The notes beneath the pieces were generated by a model, which saw only the letters and a program-made list of their open reading frames with translations, was not told where the DNA came from and did not search any database. This document shows positions 49,415-60,600 of a DNA stretch of 64,000 nt, piece after piece. Position 1 is the stretch's first letter. Each line of letters opens with the position of its first letter. This DNA is from Ciona intestinalis (taxonomy: Eukaryota > Chordata > Ascidiacea > Phlebobranchia > Cionidae), in contig NW_004190377.2 of NCBI RefSeq assembly GCF_000224145.3, positions 36,998-100,997 on the forward strand. Direction: 5' to 3'. The translations under genes were made by a program, and so were the position numbers.

Positions 49415-49756
49415 TGCAGGTCCACTAGGTCCGCTAGGTCCACTAGGTCCGCTAAGTCCACTAGGTCCTCTAGGGCCACTAGGTCCGCTAGGTCCACTAG
49501 GTCCGCTAAGTCCACTAGGTCCGCTAGGTCCACTAGGTCCGCTAGGTCCACTAGGTCCGCTAGGTCCGCTAGGTCCACTAGGTCCACTAGGTCCGCTAGG
49601 TCCACTAGGTAGTCCGCTAGGTCCGCTAGGTCCGCTAGGTCCACTAGGTCCGCTAGGTCCACTAGGTAGTCCACTAGGTCCGCTAGGTCCGCTAGGTCCG
49701 CTAGGTAGTCCGCTAGGTAGTCCGCTAGGTAGTCCGCTAGGTCCACTAGGTCCACT
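49415..49756. repeat. 9-bp minisatellite, CTAGGTCCR units
   Basis: About 37 units of CTAGGTCCG or CTAGGTCCA with occasional 12-bp variants (CTAGGTAGTCCG). On the minus strand it reads as Gly-Pro-Ser collagen-like or Leu-Ala-Asp repeats, depending on frame. Both frames stay open only because the period is a multiple of three. The start of the array (CCCTTTAATTAGTGCAGGTCC) resembles the palindromic unit at 46,984. Confidence 0.9.
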
Positions 49757-50817
49757 CACTATTAGGTATGTTAGTCTCAGCTTAGCAATTGTTCTATTGG
49801 GTACGTTAGTCTTAGGTTCCTTGATTTTGTCAGCCTTAGGTATGTTAGAGTTAGCACTTGGGTGGTCTGTTAAGTATACTGGATCCGCTCGCTCCAGTAC
49901 TGGGTCCATCAACTGGTACCGTGTTTAATTTGAAAACGTTTTGTAATATCTTTTGTTTTTTAATCTTTACTTGTTATTGTGTCAAGAGTAAGCTTGAAAA
50001 GTATCACCATATAGTAAAAAATAGTGTTTATAGAGTACTACGGTATAACTTTTGCGTTTTAACGTTTTATATATATTTTTTTTTATGATAAATGAAAGTA
50101 ACTTTATAGTTTCATTACCAGTGCATAAATGGGAAAAAATTGTCATCATATCATCACAAATCTCTCATTATTACATAAACAAGCATTATTGTTTCACAAA
50201 ACTAAGCATATCCTGTGTAAAGCCCCGTTATCACCATTTTGTGTGTTGTGATACTATGCATGTTCATTCATTAAAGCTATGCTAAATTGTAAACTTAAAG
50301 TAATGACTTCTCGTCCTCCTAGCTACGTCACCGTGGCAGTACACTCTCGCCTTTGAACCACACGATGTAAGGTGTAGGCTTAATATTTCAACGCTGCAGT
50401 TACGTGTGCCCTTTTGCAAAACAGCTAACTAATTATTCCAGCTTGGTTATCTAAATAGTCAGCCATACAAAATACATATAACAACAATCACCCATTACGT
50501 TACATTATTAGTAACCGGGTATGAGGTGCCCGAAACAGGACTGTTGCTGCCCGCAACGTATAAGGATGAATTAAGTTACATTTAAAACATCAAATAACAT
50601 ATTAAATGTGTTGAAACTACATAGAACAAATAAACAAGCCTATACTTTATATTAACGGAAACAAGTTTTGCAAAATAACATAAAGCATGGATAGTATGTG
50701 GGAAGAATAGTCATACGAAAACGTCTTTCATGAATATAATTAATCCAAAGTGTATGCGTTTTTTATCTCAGGAAACTTTAGCAAGCTTACAGCAAGACAT
50801 AAGAATAAATAATAAAT
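49757..50817. other. Non-coding stretch before the MULE, with a degenerate SINE piece
   Basis: Bases 50,455-50,587 follow the SINE 3' half in diverged form (GTCAGCCATACAAAATACAT, GTATGAGGTGCCCGAAAC, AAGTTACATTT). The rest is AT-rich. The left boundary and terminal repeat of the MULE were not found here. Confidence 0.45.
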
Positions 50818-53760
50818 ATGCCTAAGAATAAAACCAAGAACTATCCATGCACAATTTGTAACGAAAATTGTAAAATGTCGTGTATTGAATGCTGGTCTTG
50901 TAAGGAATGGGTCCACTATGCGTGTTTGGACATTTCGCAGGAAAACATACAAGAATGGAGAAACACACGTTTAAAATTTTTTTGCAGCAAATGTGCAACG
51001 ACAAACAACAACAAAGAGGTATACGATTTCGAACGTGCTCTTTCCCGAATAAATTCCAGCCTTTCTGCAAAATGCACGAAGTCTTTTTGTAAGGTTATCG
51101 CCAACCAAGAGCTGTTGTTGATTGAAACATACAAAGCTCAACTCCTTCCACCATTTCATTACAGTCCTATTGACCCGGTTATGGATAATACATCAACAAT
51201 GATATTAAAATCTTTTCATCCTTCTGTGTTAAGCACACACTATCCGATTAATGCTATTGGAGACGGCAATTGCATGTACAGGGCAGCAGCAATTGCATTA
51301 TTTGGCACACAGGAGTTTCACGTGCAGTTGCGATTGGCTGTTGTATTAGAAGTTTTAAAGTACCCAGAATTCTACTGCACAAAGAAAAGCAAATTTATCT
51401 TGCCGGATGTGAATGTTGTAACGCCTTATTACAAAGACGTTTGCTTTTCCGCAAGTCGTATCAATGGGTACGCAGATTTGATTCATATTTATGCCCTAAG
51501 CGCCGCCGTCAGACATAAATTTACCTCATATAGGCCCACAATTGGGCCATTGGACAGGAGAGGAATTGTGTACACAAGGGACATTAAAGGAAGAGACATC
51601 AATTCGCGCAACAAATTTGGGGGTATTTTAATGTGGACCAGTACAGATTTGCACTCAACAAAACCTAACATACGTAAATTTCTTCCAAACCATTTCTGTC
51701 TCCTACGGGAACGTTTAAAATCAGAACATGAGTTAATTTCTGCTATAACAATTAGTGACAATAGCACTGCAACACAAGAAGAACCCATCCCAGAATTTGA
51801 CCCGGAAGAAGGTATCGCAGAATTTGACCCGGAATTGACCCAGAAAAAGGTATCGCAGAATTTGACCCGGAAGAACCCAACCCAAAATTTGACCCGTAAG
51901 AAGGTATCGCAGAATTTGACCCGGAAGAAGGTATCGCAGAATTTGACCCAGAAGAACCCAACCCAGAATTTGACCCGGAAGAAGGTATCGCAGAATTTGA
52001 CCCGGAAGAAGGTATCGCAGAATTTGACCCGAAAGATTTGTATGACCCCTTCATGAACCCAAATAAACAAATTACAGATGGATTTAAAAAACTTCCTTTT
52101 AAAAATACTTTTTTATCCCTCCAGGAAGCAATCGACATTTTATTAAATCATTGTAAACCAGTAGAACAGTGCATTCCAAGCGGAGTGAAAGACAACGTTT
52201 ATTTTGTAGTGGATAATTTGGACAGTGTTGAGAGAGCAACAAAAGGAAGAAACCCAAGGACTGTAAGAAGGTACAACGGAAAATATTGTACCAGAAATAC
52301 AGTATTTGGCAATTATTACTCTAAATTAAAGAAATTATTACTCTAAATTAAAGAAAGACCAAAAATATAAAAGAAAAATTACATGGGTTATATCTCCGGG
52401 ATATATAAAACTCGGAGACAAAGTTGCTATTGTTGAGTACACTGGACGATTTCCGGGAAACATGCCACATGCTAACAGCAACCACAAAAACATTTACATA
52501 CGGACACCATTCTCAACTTCAAATAATATTAAAAATCGAATCAACACTTGCTCAACCCCGAAAGAAATTAACGACAATTTAGTAACCGATTCAGAGGTGA
52601 CTGCAGCACCCCGAAACCTTCAGCAAATTTATAATCAGAAACACAATGCCAATAAAAAAGAAAACGAAAGATTCAATTCAAATTAGTCGGATGATATTCT
52701 GCGCGTAATAAACATGGCACAATCGAATGAATTCCTCCAGAGCATTCTTCATGGAAAATCCGCTCCAGTCGCAATTATTCTCTATAACGATAAACAAATT
52801 GCGGACATAGTAAGATTTTGCACAACTGGTCGTTCAGTTTTAAACGTGGACAAAACTTTCAATCTGGGAAAGATACATGCCACTATAACAGTTTTCAAAA
52901 AACCGATGTGTAAAGAGCATCAAAGGTGGCGACAACCCTATGTTTCTGGGACCAATATTTCTACACAATAAGTCAAATTTTAAGACATTTTCCTTTTTTT
53001 TTACCCAATTGGGATCGGTGATCGGGCCTCATAGTGACAAAATTGTATTTGGAATAACTGACGATGAACAAGCAATGCATAAAGCTAGAACTTATGCGTT
53101 TCCAAATTGTACACATATCCTCTGCTTCAAGCACTTGAGAGATAATCTGGTAGATTATTTAAAAGACAAAGTTGGTGCGGATAAAACTCTACGTAAACAG
53201 ATTTTACAAATGCTGGACAAAGTACTGGATACAAATAATTGATTTTGCCGTGGCAGAATATCAAATGATTGAATTCTGCGAAAAAAATTGTCTACGTGTC
53301 CGAGAATATTTGAAGCAAAGGTTTCTTATTCTTTTACGAACGAAGGTATGGGAGTTTCGTAACCTGGAACCCGTAGGTGATCGATGGACAAACAACAACG
53401 CCAAAGCATACAACCACGTAATTAAATGTAAATTTCAATGGAAACAAAAAATAATTGCCGACATAGTCACTACATTGAAAAATCTTGTCGATGTGGCGTA
53501 TATTGACGTAGAAAGAGCGATTCTATCAATCGGACCATATGAGTTGTCCACCGAGTTTTCACGCTTTCGAATGGACGTAAACGAGTGGAGATGCATGGAC
53601 AACATTAAAAAAACAAACCACTTGAAAANNNNNNNNNNNNNNNNNNNNNNNNNNNNNNNNNNNNNNNNNNNNNNNNNNCTGTTCAGTCCCCCACCAACGT
53701 GTAATAAACTTCAAGCAAGAGTCAGAGTGTATTTTCATATGGACTTTTTTCGATTTAAAT
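50818..53760 (+). pseudogene. Decayed PHD-OTU-MULE transposon polyprotein
   Basis: Four segments in shifting frames. Frame 50818-52056 starts MPKNKTKNYPCTICNENC and has a PHD finger (Cys4-His-Cys3 pattern, residues ~10-60). An OTU-type cysteine protease follows: IGDGNCMYRAAAIALFG carries the catalytic Asp and Cys (~residues 145-165) and LPNHFCLL the likely His. A 27-bp repeat coding EFDPEEGIA comes next and contains a frame change. Frame 52038-52346 follows. Frames 52714-52971 and 52940-53242 carry MULE transposase text: NVDKTFNLGKIHATITVFKK (first Asp) and GITDDEQAMHKA...CFKHLRDN. Frame 53172-53640 has WTNNNAKAYNHVIK. Frameshifts, stops and a 50-N gap at 53629 make it non-functional as assembled. 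Mutator-like transposases with OTU domains are known; this PHD+OTU+MULE order is inferred from reading alone. Confidence 0.8.
51783..52032 (+). repeat. Coding minisatellite (27-bp units) in the PHD-OTU ORF
   Basis: Repeats of GAATTTGACCCGGAAGAAGG followed by TATCGCA or ACCCAACC. After a deletion-type change near 51,830 the main frame reads SQNLTRK instead of EFDPEE. The acidic frame re-emerges at the array end as EFDPKDLYDPF, so the ancestral protein most likely stayed acidic throughout. Confidence 0.85.
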
Positions 53761-53811
53761 AGAAGCCATATTACGAGGTTTGGGTGCAGGGCCGCGCCCT
53801 TTAAGACCGCC

Positions 53812-54120
53812 GTAACACGTACAGTATTATTTCGTGTTATTTACGTATATTCCTATTTATAAATACACTTATTAATCAAAATTAACAATGATTTTAAACT
53901 GTCCCATCTTATCCTGTGTGTTTTCAAATTTGTAAAATTTTATCTGTTGTGCGGATCGCTAAATAACTCTTCGTGTGTTTAATTGTATTTTATTAAATTG
54001 GTGTCAATTAATAAAGGAATGATAGTACTAAATCGTGGTATTACCTAAAAACCGTCATCTTTTTTGATTTTGGAAATGTTTGGCAATATGTGCCTAAGTG
54101 TCCCATCTTCTCCCATATAA
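53812..54120 (+). mobile_element. Family A element, right part
   Basis: From GTACAGTATTATTTCGTG to AAGTGTCCCATCTTCTCCCA it follows the last ~300 bp of the complete copy at 6739-8540. Together with 48709-49400 it could be one element split by an insertion. Confidence 0.75.
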
Positions 54121-54454
54121 TCTATATCCTTGTACATAATGACAATCTGCTTTAAAATTATCTTGTCTATGTGCTATTAAGTCTTTTGGGTTATAAAATG
54201 CGTAGCTGCAATTCTTATAAACACAGGGAAATGAGATAATTATTATCTCAAATGCTACCATTGCCTTTTTTTCTCTCTTCCTTAATTAGCCATGAATGCC
54301 CATGATTAAAACTCTTCTAAAGGTAACCAAATAAAGGTCTGCACCCGCGTAATGTAAAACGCAGTAACATACATCTCACAAAATTAGACACATAGGTGGT
54401 AACAGCATTCCGTATAACTATAGATACCTAAACATATAGATAGGAAATATAGAT

Positions 54455-54735
54455 AGATGGTTAGCGCACCTGCCTGTAACCATTAGGTAATGGGTTCAAG
54501 GCTCGTCGCTGCTACCATTGTGCGCGTATGTTTCACGACAATTGCTCCAACCCAGTGGTCACTAATGGGTTGTACAAATTATCAGCCATACATAAAATAT
54601 GAAAATATCCAAAAAAATTATCACCCACAAAGTAACATACATGGTAACTCGTAAGCAGGCACGAGGTGTTAAACCCGTGTGATAACGACTGTCGTTTTCC
54701 GGCCACGCGAGGATAAAGTAAGTTACATTCTTTCA
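54455..54735 (+). mobile_element. tRNA-headed SINE, nearly full copy
   Basis: Head GATGGTTAGCGCACCTGCC, B box AATGGGTTCAAGGCTC, body CAACCCAGTGGTCACTAATG, 3' part GGCACGAGGTGTTAAACCCG and tail GTAAGTTACATTC. Very close to the copy at 37501, so relatively young. Confidence 0.85.
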
Positions 54736-54868
54736 ACAAAACGATAATGCTGTATATAAAATTATATGACATTCTGATTCAAGTATGTGCAAATCACTGC
54801 TAATGATGTAAACTGTAGTGTAGAGGACAACAATTTTAAATGTCAATATAATATTTATTCTGCTTACA

Positions 54869-55559
54869 GATACTGTGACCTTTTAGTTTTAACAGAAAAC
54901 CTGATAAATAGGCAATTAATCAGTGGCATGAGCGATGCAATGGCTATGTTTGAAGAATGTGAATGAATGTAAAAGAGAAATTGACATTTTATTTTCTTCC
55001 ATTTAAAAAACTGGAATTTGGAATTTTACATTTTCCGTTCCGATTCAGAACAATTAATTGAACACAGAGGAAGCATTCCAAAGAAGATATTAATGAAGAA
55101 GAATGACATAGAATTTATGAGAAGGCAGTTGGAAGATGCAGATCAATTGAAATTAGTATCCCAGATGTTTCATAAAGATGCATCAGTACTATAAAAATTA
55201 TATTAATACAGTATAAAAAAAAAAAAAACATATGAAGAAGTTGTACATGCAATACACAAGTTTTTGTATGAATGCTGATGTAAAATTTGGTATGCCTCAA
55301 TAACTAGCTGCTCAGTTTCATTATGGTTGCCATTATGAGTGCGGATCCGCAAAGAGGTTTCCAGTATCAGCTACCTGACATACAAACCGAAGTAGTTAAT
55401 ACACAAGAAAGGGGTATCCTCATAGTCATTACCTTAAACTGAATTTCTCACTTATTTAATCTTAATTTCAATTTTCAATTGTTCACACTTAAACTTTTTG
55501 TACTTTACAAAACAGAGGCTGCTAAGGCGCCAGATTGTGTAAATTTATGCTATGTATAG
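54869..55559 (+). CDS. Possible small transcription unit(s), unrecognised exons
   Basis: Three coding-like pieces on the plus strand. After an acceptor at 54,868 a frame reads YCDLLVLTENLINRQLISG. After an acceptor TTCAG a frame at 55049-55194 reads QLIEHRGSIPKKILMKKND and on to a stop; it is charged, helical-looking and without low complexity. A third, 55335-55413 joined to 55516-55559 in matching phase, would give a 40-residue protein starting MSADPQRGFQYQLPDIQ. AATAAA at 55,660 is a candidate poly(A) signal. I could not join the first two without a stop. It may be a real small gene, two closely spaced cistrons (Ciona has operons) or a decayed gene. Confidence 0.3.
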
Positions 55560-55669
55560 CCTATCATCAATTCTTGATGACATATATAATATATGCTATA
55601 CAGCTATAGCGATGATGATAAATATCATAATGCGTTGCGTACTTTTCATGACAAATCAAATAAAGATTT

Positions 55670-56727
55670 AGTAACTAAGTAGTCCAGTTTATGATGCATT
55701 TACTTGTTAAAAGTTCTTGGACACAATCGTATTCGAAAATATTTGATCTGATGTCCCCAAGTAGTCTAAGAGGATCTGAAATTATTTAAAACAAATGCAC
55801 AATTTGTCTGTTTCATGACTACAAGTGCAAAATAATATATATTGATGAGACGGGGAGTATCACCTGTACCACTAGCAGGCTCACTGTGGCTGGTTTAATT
55901 TTAAGCCGTTACATAATAAAATAGTAATGTAGTTGCATCACCCAACAAAATATTTCTATTTTATCCGAAGGTCCGTTGCAAACATATGTCAGAAACCATG
56001 ATTAAAGAAATACTAAGCTTCTTTCTAAACTATACTTTGTGGTGCGTGGGTTATATACCGTCACCACTATTGAAACGCATTTCCACCATAAAATTGCCAA
56101 ATCGGTGACAAAATGGCCAATTATCTGTAACAATAATTAGGATAAAACTTAACTAGAAGTCTATGTAAACTGGATCATACAAAATTACATTTAGGCTACA
56201 GTAGACACAGTTTTCTCGCCCCACAGTTTTTTTTTATAACATGTTAAAAAAGATGTAACTGCACTAACTCTTAAGAAACTTCAGACTAGAATAAATATTT
56301 ATATGTTGTCGTCTTGAATGGACCTCACAGATAGATGCCCTGATAATCAGAATATGAGATACCACGGCCTACCAGAGATATATCTAGTAGGCCGTGGACA
56401 TAGGTATTGAATAAACAAAAATGATAACATAATCAAATCAAACAATAACTTACTTAAATGTAGAGAAAGGTAATTTTTAGTTTTTGAAGCAGTTAAAATT
56501 GATATGTGTAAAAATATAAAAAGCATACGTTTGCTTATGCTACATGTATTTGATCTTATCTACCTTTTTAAGTCGGGATCCAGCAGAGAAGCATAAACAA
56601 GATGCACCAAACCAGTTGTTCTTCACAGTGCTTATTTTCATTGCATTTTTGGCAACGGCGGGGCGTAAAATTTTAAAAAGAACGTTTCGGGGTTTTATGT
56701 ATCTTGTCGTAGAATTGCTCAGAAAAC
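55670..56727. other. Intergenic, one perfect short palindrome
   Basis: Nothing coding is supported. 56,362-56,397 is a hairpin: CCACGGCCTAC, AT-rich loop, then GTAGGCCGTGG. Similar GGCCTAC palindromes occur at 12,173-12,200, each followed by TAGGTATTGAA, so they are ends or cores of one repeat family. Confidence 0.5.
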
Positions 56728-57223
56728 CACAGAAATAAAAAAAAGAGTAGAACGCGCAACTGCCCAAAACCGTGATATATTCTTTTTTCTATTCACGTGA
56801 CTGCCAACTCGGTCCCCATTTTCCTTCGTCTCAATTATAAAAGATAGGCGCATAGTATATTTGGAGATTTTAGCTGATTATTTAAAAAACTATGCCAACT
56901 ATTCAAGTTTATTAGGCCAGTTTAGTTATTTAGTAGGTTAACGCTTACAGTTTACCACTTGTTTAGGAAATTTAATTATTTAAATAAAATAGTTAAAAAT
57001 TTCAAACAAACGATTTGTTAGAAATATATATATATTAGAAAATAGTTGTTTTACACTATAACTTTAAATTAAGTCAAAAAACGAAGAAAAACTACATAAA
57101 ACGTCATCGACTCCATTGACTCCAATAGTAAACGGGAACGACCCGCAAAAGAGAGAGAGTGTATCGTGCCTTCTCTCTTTGCCGACATTGGAGATGCGCG
57201 TTCTATTCTTTTTTATTTCTGTG
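56728..57223 (-). mobile_element. CACAG-type hAT-like MITE, complete, 8-bp TSD CAGAAAAC
   Basis: Starts CACAGAAATAAAAAAAAGAG and ends TTTTTTATTTCTGTG, 496 bp, with inverted termini of about 27 bp. CAGAAAAC stands at 56720-56727 and again at 57224-57231, an exact 8-bp target duplication, the hAT signature. No ORF. This copy defines the family for the copies at 9317, 10807, 13489 and 47413. Confidence 0.92.
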
Positions 57224-57640
57224 CAGAAAACCAAATTCTGCCCTTTCCCACTGAAGCGTGACCTGTCTAAATTTTTTCGCCTCTTTCCTATCTATATGTT
57301 TAGGTATCTATCCTATAACATATTCGAAGCTAGATCGAAAGAAAATTTCATAAATTTGATTTTATGATGAATATTGATGTTCATAATTAATATTTTTTGA
57401 ATTTTTAAATTATATTTTAAAATCGGTACCGCTGGGGTCTAGTTAGTACAGTGTTCAAAATTTTAGGTTAGTGGCATCATAGATATCTAATATATCTATG
57501 GTGGCATCGGTAGAAGGTATCAAAAATGGCCGCTATAATATCTGTATTCTAGGATCACCTTGGTGACTTAGCCCGCTGTTTGTTAGAGAGTGGGATTGCT
57601 TTAAGCTAAAAACATAAATTTACTAAAAGGGTAAATTATA
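57224..57640. promoter_or_regulatory. Immediate 5' flank of the basigin-like gene
   Basis: Includes a repeat shared with 12,200-12,270 and, reversed, 8,640-8,720 (GGCCGCTATAATATCTGTAT and neighbours), with a small palindrome at about 57,471-57,507. The MITE lies 417 bp upstream of the start codon. No core promoter motif is convincing. Confidence 0.4.
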
Positions 57641-60600
57641 ATGCATTACGAAGTCAATGTTCCTTACAATTTTATGCGGTTAAGCGTTCTCTTACTTTTG
57701 TTGACAACTGTATCCTATTGTGAAGGTGAGTTACTTTGCTTGTCTTTTAGGCGAAGCTTATTGTCGTATTGTATCTGTAGACTGTATGTTACTGACAGTT
57801 ACAAATAAATTGTTCTTCTTTGCGATGCACAAAGCCGATGCCCGCAGATATTTAATCGCCGGTATTGCTTTTACTACACGGAAGTTGATCCTGCATGGAA
57901 GTTATTAGTTGTTTTGGCACTAGGGAAGAAACTTCCGGTGCTTATAACAGAATAGGCTAGTGTTAGGGGTTGGTGGTTAGGGGTTTGTAGTTAGGGGTTT
58001 GTAGTTAGGGGTTAGTGGTTAGCAGATGGGTAGAGGATTCTTTACCAGCACCGTTTTTAACCCTTTAAACCCCTGACAGTTTTGAATTTTAAAAATGTTT
58101 TATTTTAAATGATACCCGCCAAATAAGTAATAAACGGTTTATTCTGTCAGCAAAATGTAATGTATAATTATAAGCTTGAATTTTTTAACGTTATTCCAAA
58201 TATTTAAGATTGTAGTGTCTAGCCAGGATAAACATGATCATTTGTCATTTCTTACCAACGTTGTTTCAGATGTGGATATAACTTCAGCAACAACCACAAA
58301 ACCAATATTTCTTAATTGTTCTGATACTGGGGATGCATCTTCTAATTATAAGTGGTTTTACAAAAGCAAACTTGTGGCATCTGCAAATTCAATTCAATAC
58401 CAGATTACAAACAAAATGTTAACTGGGCAATACAACTGTTCGAAAAACAATATAAGTTTAAACTCCTTTACTGTCACAAGTGAGTAAAACATTNNNNNNN
58501 NNNNNNNNNNNNNNNNNNNNNNNNNNNNNNNNNNNNNNNNNNNNNNNNNNNNNNNNNNNNNNNNNNNNNNNNNNNNNNNNNNNNNNNNNNNNNNNNNNNN
58601 NNNNNNNNNNNNNNNNNNCCAGACGTGCCATGACCGGGACTGCGATGCCATCCTGTTTGATGAAAGGGGGGTTCGTATTAATGCGGCGCTTCGTACGAAC
58701 AAAAGGGCAGCCTTTGGTAGACCCGGTTACACTTCTAGAAGCCAACCCCTCGTATGCTCACGTGAGACACTCGGATGGCCGGGAAAGTACGGTGTCTACT
58801 TCGGATCTTGCACCGTGCCCGGGTTCTCCAGAATCACCGAATGAAGTATTCCCGCCTCCTACGCCAGGGTACCCCGAAGATGGAAGAAACGAGGTAGAGG
58901 AAACCCCCGTCATGCCCTCCGATGCTAATAATTTTCGCGTGGAGACTCCTCCGGAACCGGATAACTCCGAAGACAACGAACGACACGTTCATCTTCGCAG
59001 ATCTACACGTCAACGCCGCCCTCCTGCTCGTTATGGCGAGTGGACAAAATAATTAAATCCTCCGGTATCTTACCTTGTATGTTTTGTTTTTTTAGAACGG
59101 GAGATTGTAATGTGTGTTTTGTTTTACTATTTCTATGTCGAAATACCGCGAATTCTTTTCAATACTAATCCTCGTTTCCTTTAACATTCCTTCGTAATCA
59201 ACGTCTGTAATCAGCGATCCTTATAAGCGACTCCCTTCCTCTCAGTTCACAGTATTCTTAGTTCGGCGGTTTAAGACTTGTTAGGCTATATATTACTCGT
59301 CGTTATGTTGTTAATATTTGTAAAACCTATGTTTTGTGTTTCAGCATACTTTGATTCTATTTGAATAAAGCTAAGTTAAGTTAGCCCTCGTTTCAGTCTT
59401 GATAATTAAAAAAGTTCAATTTAGTTTCGTTTTTTCCGATTTAAGCCAGATGACCGCGACTATTTCAACTTGCAACACACACAAAGCGTTTTTTTGCTCA
59501 TAAAAAAAAACAGCTTTCCTGATACAAATACGGCGCATTAGTGGCGGTTTAAGAATGCCTGTGTTTGCAAGTAATTCCCGAACATACACGTGTCGAAATA
59601 ATGGTTTAAATTTCTCACGTAATACGCATTCGTCACAATTCCTATTATTGCGAAATAGCTAGTTATGTTACGTCACAATTGCAAATGTCTCTTGGCTGTA
59701 TAAATGCGGGATTTATGATAAAATAAACTATTTGTTACGTCAGAACTGCACGAATAGGTAACTTACGTTAACATTATACGATTTGTTACGCTGCCGACCA
59801 AGTAAATAAAGTCCAGGCTACTAAAATATCGAGCGATATTACACTTGCAAATTAAACGATGTTACATTGCGTGTTTCTGCCGCGTAGAAGGTCTAACTAT
59901 TGCGTTAAGATACATCCGAATTAAATTGTGTTTGCGTGTTTGCCACACTCCCACGCAATTGCAAAACTCTACGCCAATGTTACGACATAATAACAATTCA
60001 CACGTTGATTATTTGCGTCATAGTAGCTATTGTTTTCTTGATTATTTAGCCTACAGGCATTCAAGTATAGTTTGCCAAACATTACTTCGTAAGCGCGTAA
60101 AGCAACGCCTCGATTTAAAAAGCTCACTGACAGAAAGGGAGAATGGCTAACTCATCGGAAAAAAAAAAATTTATTCGAAACATTTCTTTAATTTTATTAC
60201 ATTTTCGAATGATATGGTTTTTAGGCTCGATTGCTTGCACTAAAGTACTGCTTGTGTTTTCTGGGAAAAAACAATGACCACTTAAAACTTTTTAACACGT
60301 GGGCCTTTGTGGGTTCTATAAATAGTTAGCCATACATAAAATAATGTAATTGCCCTTAAAGTTGCATGTATGCTGGTAACTAGAACAAAATCTGTGATAT
60401 GGAACACCCATGTTTTTTGTTTTTCTGCCTTGCCAGGTATTTAAATTACATTGCTATAATCCTAATATTTTTTATAATCTTATATTAAAAATTCAGATCT
60501 CATCGAACCAACAATTCTCCATAAAGGTCACTCCATTACTTTTATTACTGGTGATGTCGACAAATCTATTACCTGCACATCACCATCTTATCCATTGCCA

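Noticed and set aside
49394..49912. Collagen-like Gly-Pro-Ser protein and a parallel Leu-Ala-Asp protein on the minus strand
   Set aside because: Both are readings of a 9-bp minisatellite; every frame of a period-9 repeat without a stop stays open. There is no signal peptide, splice or conserved flank.
51489..52138. Antisense ORFs opposite the OTU region
   Set aside because: Antisense reading of the 27-bp repeat; the sense strand carries the recognisable domains.
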